Shown one piece after another: positions 56,774 through 64,000 of a stretch of 64,000 bases of DNA. Made by a program: the position numbers and the translations under genes. This DNA comes from Molanna angustata. Taxonomy: Eukaryota > Arthropoda > Insecta > Trichoptera > Molannidae. The stretch spans positions 7,204,629-7,268,628 of the forward strand of contig OY754978.1 of the NCBI GenBank assembly GCA_963576475.1, written 5' to 3'. How positions within the stretch are numbered: the stretch's first letter is position 1; each line of letters opens with the position of its first letter. The notes beneath the pieces are model-generated. The model made no database searches, had not been told where the DNA came from, and worked only from the letters and a program-made list of their open reading frames with translations.

Positions 56774-57972
56774 CTGATTTGATTTCTTATAAGAAATTAA
56801 TTTAATATCTTAAAAACCGTTATATTTGTGTTATTATTGAATAAAATAATTGTTTTGTGTTACAAGCTATCAATCTACATATATATGGTTTCATATTTTT
56901 ATAAGTCTTCTTCGGTTCTATCAAAATAAAATTTACATTTAAATAATTACTAAAATAACTTCGTATTCCTCGAGAGTCATTTTCCTGTTTTCATCTCGGA
57001 GATGTTTATTTAAATTCAAACAAATGTTATTTTCTTCTTTTATTCAGAATTGTATCTCCCACTTTGAACAATGTTATGAGTTGATACAAACGTTTTCATT
57101 TATTCCCCTTACATTAATTCAAAGAGACATCGTAAGATTTATCCTCGTTTTTTTTATTTACTGTAATTACATTATGCTATTCATTCCGTATTGTTTTCCA
57201 TCAACAGTACAATAACAGGCAAAAGACATTACATCGAAATAACATCGTTTATTACGTTTTTTTTGAGCGTAAACATTTTGGTTCTTACTACTTCGTTTTA
57301 CATAAATCTTCATTGCTCTCCGCATTGACTTTGAAATTCACTTGGGTATTAAATGTAAGATTGCTTCTTTATCTTTCTTCATACGTTATCGTAAATTCAA
57401 ACACACATTTGTAAAACAAAGCAATTTAAAGTATCCACTTATTAAGCATTTCCCTTACATGCGAAAAAGCTTATTTTTCCTTGTGTAATTCGAATTATGA
57501 AGGTCATGGGCCTGAATTTATAAAACGAACCGATAATTTCCTTGGTATATTTGAACTTAGTGCGGACGCAAATCATACAATGGCCACATATTCCTTGGTA
57601 ATATATATAATATCTATTAATTTATTTAACATTTCATTGTAAATAACTTATTTGCCAGTACAAATGGCGGACTTATTATCTAGTGGTAATTTTAGTAATA
57701 ATAATCAGTGGGGTTGATAGGTAGTATAGAGACCTCCTCAGAGCCTAATCCTTTAATATGTTAAGTATTTGGATGGGTGAACTATTTCCAATTGAAAGCT
57801 TGATGATGCGTTTGTTGCATTTTATTTTGCTCTTTAAATAATTAACAATTTACGCATTGATCTGCTAATTCTTTAGAAGAAGTGTTTAATGGAAATAAGA
57901 AAAATTGAGTGTTATTATATGTAGTGCTTAATTTTTTGTTATTAATATCGTAAGTAAATCGGCCAGCGCCGT
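56774..57972. other. Unassigned AT-rich interval
   Basis: The 63-codon frame at 57024-57215 has no motif. Nothing else recognised. Confidence 0.4.
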
Positions 57973-58065
57973 ATAAATAAACACTTCCTTGCACCCAGCG
58001 CAAGCGGCGAGTTCATTGCCGTATGGAAATTTCTTCCAAATAACCAGTGTTTCCTGCCCAGAGAA
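57973..58065 (-). mobile_element. SINE-2 3' part, reverse
   Basis: AACACTTCCTTGCACCCAGC, GCAAGCGGCGAGTTCATTGC and CAGTGTTTCCTGCCCAGAGA match 48870-48965. It stops exactly where the inverted-repeat element at 58066 begins. Confidence 0.8.
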
Positions 58066-58603
58066 GCATATTTCATACCACTGCCACTAAGAATCCAACC
58101 ACACTCGTGAAAGCCCGTGAATCATAGCAGGGGTTACCCTCCCAGTAGCTCCACGAACAACAGACTGCCACAGGGAGCCTTCGCCACGCACGTAGTACTT
58201 TCAGTTCTTCGATTTCCACACCAGGCGCAGCGTCAGCTGCACCTGTCTCGTCATCAACTCGGGTACCGCCGAGTGGGTCGTGCCGACCAATCATCACGGG
58301 GGGCTCCTCCACCCCTTAGTACTCATGTTGGCGAATTTCAGGTACACCACCGGACAGTACTTTCAGTGCTTCGATATCCATCGCCCGATGATGCAGACTT
58401 ACTCATCGCCACGTTTGATGAGTCACCGCCGAGCGAGGCATTAAGGCGTCTGCTCTGCTCTTCCATAGGTAAGAATTGAAGAGGGTACTGACTTGTTACC
58501 CAGAATCCTAGGGTGGGGCTGCAGCCACCCTCAACTTTACTGGTTAGGCCCCTATGGCCGCAAACTAGCCCCAAAGTCTTAGTAGCAGTGGTATGAAATA
58601 TGC
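58066..58603. mobile_element. GC-rich segment bounded by 26-bp inverted repeats
   Basis: GCATATTTCATACCACTGCC (58066-58085), extended to 58091, pairs with 58578-58603 at 25 of 26 positions. The 486-bp interior is much more GC-rich than anything nearby. A 120-codon plus-strand frame (58117-58479) ends at TCCATAGGTAAGAATTG, which contains a good splice-donor match. The interior has an imperfect internal repeat (GTACTTTCAGTTCTTCGAT at 58196 and GTACTTTCAGTGCTTCGAT at 58358). On the minus strand the two repeats read GVEIEELKVL and MDIEALKVL. No family recognised. It may be a DNA transposon with captured coding sequence. Confidence 0.6.
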
Positions 58604-59039
58604 ATGGTGGTAGTTCTTGTTTCGTCCGATGAGCAGCCGCTCCGGGGATGAACAGAACACTTAGTTCTATAACGTTCCCTATGGAGTGGGGTATTATTAT
58701 TATTATTTTGATTAGGCAATAAGACCATTTAAGGTCGATTTGTGCCATTTGACGACGTGAGAATTTTATAAAAATTAAAAACATTTAAAGACAGAACAGG
58801 TAGGTGACTGCGATTTTTCCTCTTGCCCAGAGAAGCAATATTTGCGTAATGAGCAATTTCTTCCAAACAACCATCTGTTTCAATTACGGGTGAAAGTGGT
58901 ACATGTACAAAAAAAGAAAACCTACACTAAACTATAAACATATAACTTTTATTCACTAAAAAGAATAAAAATATGCACATCAATGACAGTCAAACAAATC
59001 TCAGATGAAACCTGATACAACACTAAAGAAAGAAAGAGG
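58604..59039. other. Unassigned; SINE-2 and LINE tail scraps
   Basis: 58691-58750 (ATTATTATTATTATTTTGAT then AGGCAATAAGACC) looks like a reverse LINE/SINE tail. 58828-58885 repeats GCCCAGAGAAGCAATATTTG and GCAATTTCTTCCAAACAACC from SINE-2 with an internal deletion. Confidence 0.5.
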
Positions 59040-59245
59040 GTAAAAGAAGAGGAGACTGAATATGGCCCATTGTACGTACAGTGGAGGGACAGATTGAGGA
59101 AAGACGGGGAATGGAGCACGAAAGAACATCGTAGCTTCAAAATCTCAGGTAGTGGTTCGGGATTCCGGATGAGGCTGGCGCAAGATCCCGATGATTTTGG
59201 TGCTATTGTCGCCAACCTGCGTTAGGAGCGACACAAGAAGATGAA
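59040..59245 (+). pseudogene. RTE LINE C-terminal remnant
   Basis: The plus-strand frame near 59165-59225 reads RMRLAQDPDDFGAIVANLR then stop, the 'LAQDRD-W-AIVANL' end of RTE-type ORFs, followed by GAAGATGAAGAAGAA. Upstream is scrambled. Confidence 0.65.
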
Positions 59246-59511
59246 GAAGAATTATCTCAATACTTGGAATGGCATATTTCATACATTTCGGCGTGCCAAG
59301 TATTGACTTAAACACTGCGAATAGTTTATAAATACGGACCATAAAGTTTATTTTGTACCATTAAAAAAAAATAGTTGTTCGTGGCCATAGCTACCAACTC
59401 TTCACTGCTATGTCACTCCTTGCCTTGGTCTTTCCAGAGGTCTCATGCCCACGGGATTAGAGATATCAACAGTGCCGAAAATGTCTTGGATTATTTACTT
59501 GATCAAATCAA

Positions 59512-59765
59512 GTGCGTCGAATTTTCCACCCACATCAACAGCGCCGAATTTTCCGCCCATATCAACAATGCCGAATTCTTCACCCATATCAACAGCGCCG
59601 AATTTTCCGCCCATATCAACAATGCCGAATTCTCCACCCATATCAGCAGCGCCGAATTTTCCGCCCATATCAACAATGCCGAATTCTCCACCCATATCAA
59701 CAGCGCCGAATTTTCCGCCCATATCAACAATGTCGAATTCTCCACCCATATCAACAGCGCCGAAA
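59512..59765 (+). repeat. 27-bp minisatellite (54-bp higher-order unit)
   Basis: Nine and a half 27-bp units alternate between CAACAGCGCCGAATTTTCCG-type and CAACAATGCCGAATTCTCCA-type halves, each ending CCCATAT. Because 27 is a multiple of 3 and the unit lacks stops, long frames are open on both strands (for example HINSAEFSAHINNAEFS and NFPPISTAPNFPPIS on plus, DMGGEFGIVDMGGKFGA on minus). The array ends at CGAAAAGTAAGTAGG, a strong splice-donor match. An exon is possible but unproven. Confidence 0.92.
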
Positions 59766-59770
59766 AGTAA

Positions 59771-62700
59771 GTAGGTACCTACTTGATCTGTTTAACTTGA
59801 CTTGGTCTTGGCGCCCGGCGAAAAATTGCTCTGAACAAAGTTGATTTTACAAAATTGAATTATTATTACTTTCAATTTTGAACTAACTAGTTTGAATGGT
59901 TTCATTATAATATTTCATTTTAATGAATAATAATTTTATTCGGTCGAAAATAAACACAAACTTTTAATGATATAATATTTATGGTCGTTTCGGAATTGTT
60001 TATGAGAAACTTGATTTACGGTTCGCCAAGCCTCTCTCCTTTTTCATCGTCCTTAAATTATATAACAATATATACATAAACCCCTTAGTAACGTTGAGTC
60101 TTCATATTTTCGTTAGTCGTTCTTGACTCAAAGTACCAAATTTCAAAACACAAGATTTTCGTTTATTTAATGGCGCTTGATCTTATCCAGTTTATGTTTT
60201 TATTAAATTTATTTTTTTAACCGACTCCAAAAAGGAGGTGTTTATCATTTTGACGTGATTTCATAAGTATATTCAGCTATGATTCTTTACCGCTTGTGTC
60301 CAATTTCAATTAATTTATATTCATTAGAAAGGGGGTGATACCTCATGGGTGATCCCGTTTAAATTTGGTAAGGATCAATAGCATTACTCTTGACACTCGT
60401 TCAGATCCCTATTTCGTATTTTCCTTTATAACTTACCTACCTGTCACCTGCGTACATTCAAATATCTTCCTTTACAATTGAAACATAATACCTACCACCT
60501 TGTTCACCATTACAAGGGTAGGTCTTAGCGGAAATATGAAATTGGAATCGACGCAAGCATGCTGATGATGATAACTATGAGAAAATTATCAAACTTTTCA
60601 ATTTGCAAAGGATCTGATATCTGTATTACATAATACTATTATGAATTGCTAATTTTGGGTGAGTTTTTGCAGTCTGATTTTTTAATAAGATTTTAGATGC
60701 ACAGTCATATTGGATAGCTCGTAAAACCATTCACAATTTTAATTGCATGATATCCTGCAAATCTAAGCATTCATATAATACCTTTTTTATAAAATCAATT
60801 ATTCCAGAATAAGTAGTCCAACGTATTCTGAAACAAATTATGGAGAGCCTTTTCTGTAATTGAGACATTTCAAGTATTGCATCGTGATAAAGATTTCTCT
60901 TCACATACACAACACAAATTCGCCTCTTTTCTCCCTAAATCTGCAACTGAACTTAGTAGTTTTTTTTTCGCTGCGGGCTTTCGTAGTTTTGTGATAAATT
61001 ATTTAATGTCCCTCGTATATTTTTGCAAATTCTTTCCATATTCACCCCTGCGTTACTTTCTTCTCTCTAATCCTATATACATTCCCACCCCTCGACATTA
61101 CTGGGATACTCAATTGGCTACATTTATTTGTCGGTGAACTCACCCTCTGCAATTTATGCTGCCCTGGTTTATTTTTTCATTTTCTTATGTAATCTTATCT
61201 TGTATTATATACTGCTCATTTATTTCACATTCATTCATTTATTTATGCAATTCAACTAGCCTGCTTTCTCTGTGATGAAGGTTTGAAGTATTTCTAAGCG
61301 TGTTCTTCTTTCCAGATTGGTATCTTACAATTGAGGATAATTGTCTCGTATGGAAAACACAAATCATCTGTCGTTAGTTTACAAATCTTATTATTTGTTT
61401 TTATTTTGTTTTTTTACTCTAAAACCAATGAGTGTAAGAATACCAGGGCATATTACGTCCAATTACATCATATAAATTTAATTTATTAATTGATGTAGAA
61501 TTTTGTAAGAAGTTCTATGGACGTTCAATGATTTTTTTTAAATAAATCTTTTTCTCCTATTACAATGGCTTAACTCAATAAATTTTCTTAATTTGAATTC
61601 TTTTTATTCAAAGAATATTCATAAATATGTCTTCAATGATATTTGGATTTTAAGTATTCGTTTAGGTATGTTGATGACAGATACATCCCATTTGTACCTA
61701 TCCTCATCTTCCTGATATACCAAAACCCATTTCTTACCTACATCCACACCTTAAAAGTGGCAACTATAATATCGCCCTTTGTCCGCGCGCGAGTAGACCA
61801 CCTTCAGTCTCAACACTCCGGACGCGCCGTGCCCATATCTATTACAAATTTACAATCCACGTTCGCGGTATTTCGCAAGCGAAAACCATAACGGTAAGAT
61901 ATAGACAAAATAATTGTTGAACCAGTGACGAGAAGGAATGAAGAACTTGACGCGAGAAACATGATTGAAGACGGCTGGCACAGTAAGTCCACTTTTAAGT
62001 CATTTTTTTCCATCTCTCCAATCTGTTTTCTTCTACCGTTATTGCACAAGATGTGTGAAACAATAGTTTTGTCGTCAGTGTCGTTTATTTGTTTAAAGTA
62101 TCATTTAAATAATATATTCTGCCATCTAATGCGCTTGGTTTAATTAAAGCTACAATTTATATTATATAAAGTCTTGACACCAAAGCAATCAGAGTTCATA
62201 ATTCCATAGATAATGACTTAAAATAGTATTATTTTCTATGTGGTTCCGTGCAATATTTCCCAAATATCCATACATTGCATTCTAGTAGTGTCTTTATTTA
62301 CAACAATTGCCATTTTGGGCATAATGCGACTGCAATGCCGTGGCGTGCCGCAACAACTCTAGTGCACAAATCTAAAGTAATGCGAATTTTATGGTAATGT
62401 CATAGTTGTTGTCGAGTTTCCTCCCTACCTACCATTTGTGGGGGGCTTCCAACCCCCGCTAACAATTCTTATACCACGCAGATTATAATGGAATTGCTAT
62501 ACTGTTTATCCCTTGTGTACACGTACCTACGTATATGGATATACGAGGAATACAGCCATTTGCAAGGATAGTGTGATCCTGAAATATACCCAAGGATCTG
62601 GATATAGACTCTATAAAGTACACTTAAAGATTGGATTGTAGATTCAGCTTGGTACAATGTAAATTATCAAATGTGGAGACTTCAACTTTGAGGAAATTCA
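59771..62700. other. Unassigned; includes CCGACTCC-AAAAAGGAGG motif and GC-rich spot
   Basis: 60218-60242 carries TTAACCGACTCCAAAAAGGA, similar to a repeat common in lepidopteran genomes. 61768-61880 is GC/CpG-richer (CCGCGCGCGAGTAGACC), followed by ACGGTAAGAT, a possible splice donor. Frames at 60877-61137, 61643-61891 and 61810-62143 lack domains. Confidence 0.4.
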
Positions 62701-62757
62701 TATTTTTTTTTTGTATTAGGCAATTCACCCTGAAAAGAGTGCTTTGTGCCAATTTAA
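62701..62757 (-). mobile_element. LINE/SINE 3' tail scrap
   Basis: TTTTTTTTTTGTATTAGGCA, ATTCACCCTGAAAAGAGTGC and TTTGTGCCAA read on the minus strand as a 'GGCACAAAGC...GCC-AATAC-An' tail. No body attached. Confidence 0.4.
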
Positions 62758-62816
62758 TATTTACTGTTTATAAGGAAAGTTATTTTTGATCATATGTTTA
62801 AATTAATCAATAATTA

Positions 62817-62938
62817 AATAATGAACACTTGGTTCGATCCTGGGTTCGATTCCCAGTAGAGGAGAAATTTATTTAAATTTATTTCTCACGCAAATATTGC
62901 TTGCCACTTGCGCAGGGTGCAAGGAAGTGTTCATTATT
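62817..62938 (+). mobile_element. SINE-2 deletion derivative with inverted ends
   Basis: B-box GGGTTCGATTCCCAG, CACGCAAATATTGCTT, then a direct jump to GCCACTTGCGCAGGGTGCAA. AATAATGAACACTT (62817-62830) is the exact inverse of the normal 3' end AAGTGTTCATTATT (62925-62938), giving a 14-bp terminal inverted repeat not found in other SINE-2 copies. Confidence 0.75.
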
Positions 62939-63445
62939 TATTTATTGTTTATGTTATCATTCTCGCGACGTACTTCGCACAAAATGACATCCCCCTGAAA
63001 AATTTCGCCTCCAATTAATTAAAATTGAATTGATCGGGTATTGAGTAATTTAAAGGATTGAGTGTGTTTTCCGGTAGCTGTATTTATATAAAAATGCGAT
63101 TCTCTCGAATCGAATTAATATTTATCAGTGGGAATCCATTAGTGTTGGGGTCTCATATAATATTCATTGGAATCTTACAAGATTGAACCTTTAAATATAC
63201 TAAATTTCCTTTTCTAACCAACCAACAACGTTTTCATATTAAATTACTTTTTTATATATCTATCTATTCATCCCCGCGATTGATTTTATTTTACTTTATT
63301 TAATGCTTACGATCATAACCTAATAATACTTCTAGAATTAATAAAATATAAAAAAAAATATTTTCCACACACGTAAAAAAACTGTTTTTTATATAAAGTA
63401 AAATCTTCGAAAAGTAACAAATTAAGTAAATAAATGCACTTTATT
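62939..63445. other. Unassigned AT-rich spacer
   Basis: No motif recognised. Confidence 0.4.
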
Positions 63446-63545
63446 TTTTTATCATTAAAAATCAAAATAATTTTTCACAATATTAAAAATACTCGCCGGA
63501 CAAGACATACGTCACTTTTCTTCTCCAATATCTGCAAAGCAGCCC
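63446..63545 (+). pseudogene. Possible Jockey-like LINE scrap
   Basis: IIFHNIKNTRRTRHTSLFF aligns with IINFNIPNRRTRHTSTFF of the LINE at 27764-28177, with one extra codon. Short, but the RRTRHTS core is distinctive. Confidence 0.45.
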
Positions 63546-63985
63546 ATTCACGATTGTGCCATTCGGCGTGGTTCCATATGGACCGGCTCCATTTGGACCA
63601 TTGTAAAATTTTCATCACACTCACGGGCGCGCCATCGAGCCATCAAAATTAGTATACACAAGCTGTCGACGCTTTCACATTAATAATTTCTATTTTTTGA
63701 AATTTTTAAGTAAAAATGAGTTATAATTCTGATGACGAGTTTTATACAACTGCTACAGCGGTTTGTTTATTATATAAAAAGAAAAAGAAAAACAAGAAAG
63801 TAAAAGCCGTATTTTCGCATTCACGAGAGTGTCAAACAGCTCGGCACAATGAGATGGCGCAATGTACCGATGGTTTTCACACTCACGAGCAGGCCGTACC
63901 GACAAGATGCGCCGCGCTGTTTGTCGCGGCACTATGGAGATTCGATCGTTTGGAATTCCATTTTGCTGCGCGGGTTTTGACATTC
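63545..63985 (+). repeat. Spaced CAYTCACG repeats near the right edge
   Basis: Occurrences: 63547 (CATTCACGATTG), about 63618 (CACTCACGGGCG), about 63819 (CATTCACGAGAG), about 63881 (CACTCACGAGCA) and about 63971 (CATTCACGAGCG), all on the plus strand. GC-rich context. The element continues outside the window. Confidence 0.5.
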
Positions 63986-64000
63986 ACGAGCGCATTTTGG
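63716..64000 (+). CDS. ORF start running off the window, unknown (Harbinger-like N-terminus?)
   Basis: ATG at 63716 opens a frame with no stop through the window end (95 codons, 3' end unseen). It begins MSYNSDDEFYTTATAVCLLY followed by a Lys-rich run (KKKKKNKKVKA). An acidic start, then a hydrophobic Ala/Leu segment, then a Lys run is typical of HARBI1-like transposase N-termini, but the continuation (FSHSRECQTARHNEMAQ) does not follow that family. The surrounding 63548-63985 contains five CAYTCACG words spaced about 60-200 bp apart, as subterminal transposon repeats might be. The ORF could be real, chimeric or fortuitous; downstream sequence decides. Confidence 0.4.
   Translation, partial: MSYNSDDEFYTTATAVCLLYKKKKKNKKVKAVFSHSRECQTARHNEMAQCTDGFHTHEQAVPTRCAALFVAALWRFDRLEFHFAARVLTFTSAFW

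Noticed and set aside
61643..61891. YVDD-like string (SFRYVDDRYIPF), resembling a reverse transcriptase catalytic motif
   Set aside because: No other polymerase motifs upstream or downstream in any frame; judged coincidental.

Overview
The window is AT-rich eukaryotic nuclear DNA, most likely from an insect. The evidence is RTE-, Jockey/CR1- and I-type non-LTR retrotransposons, tRNA-headed SINEs, many small inverted-repeat DNA transposons (MITEs), insect-type CCTAA telomeric units at 50979-51001, and long (CA)n, (TC)n, (GT)n and (AAAT)n arrays. I cannot fix the order: the repeat style suits a hemipteran or lepidopteran, and no host gene is present to decide. I found no convincing intact host protein-coding gene, rRNA, CRISPR or bacterial-type operon. 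Almost every recognisable reading frame is the 3' end (C-terminus of the reverse transcriptase ORF) of a 5'-truncated retrotransposon.

Layout. 0-5 kb: a 110-bp-arm foldback (family B), a LINE tail, a 1.27-kb family A repeat with a (CA)n array, a decayed LINE, and a second family B copy split by a LINE with a clean target-site duplication. 6-13 kb: a small inverted-repeat element, LINE ends (RTE, CR1-like), two copies of a ~290-bp retroposon (retroposon-3), two family A relics, a tRNA-derived SINE (SINE-1) and a 134-bp (TC)n tract. 13-19 kb: a Penelope-like C-terminus, two mariner-type MITEs, a Harbinger-type MITE, a family C repeat and another retroposon-3. 19.5-22 kb: a foldback, then a family A copy carrying a perfect 97-bp hairpin and a SINE-2, then another MITE. 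24.8-32.3 kb: SINEs, RTE fragments, a non-autonomous hAT with an 8-bp duplication, a family A copy split by a Jockey-like LINE, the largest RTE relic (243 codons) and a 68-bp tandem array. 32.8-36.05 kb: two tandem copies of a TIR element (family E) with at least four nested insertions. 36-43 kb: a second broken family B copy, a 305-bp AAAT/GAAT array, family C arms around an I-type LINE end, a (GT)n array, a Harbinger MITE inside SINE-1, and a second hAT-like element. 44-52 kb: four LINE relics and a 34-bp minisatellite split by SINE-2. 53-64 kb: more tandem repeats and RTE relics, a tRNA-Thr-like sequence, a GC-rich block between 26-bp inverted repeats, a 27-bp minisatellite and an open reading frame running off the right edge.

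The window is best read as a layered transposon graveyard rather than a set of cooperating genes. Its useful content is the insertion order (several nests have exact target-site duplications), two candidate SINE-LINE tail partnerships, and a few structures that no family I recognise explains: the perfect hairpin, the GC-rich TIR cargo, the multi-frame-open minisatellite and the right-edge ORF.
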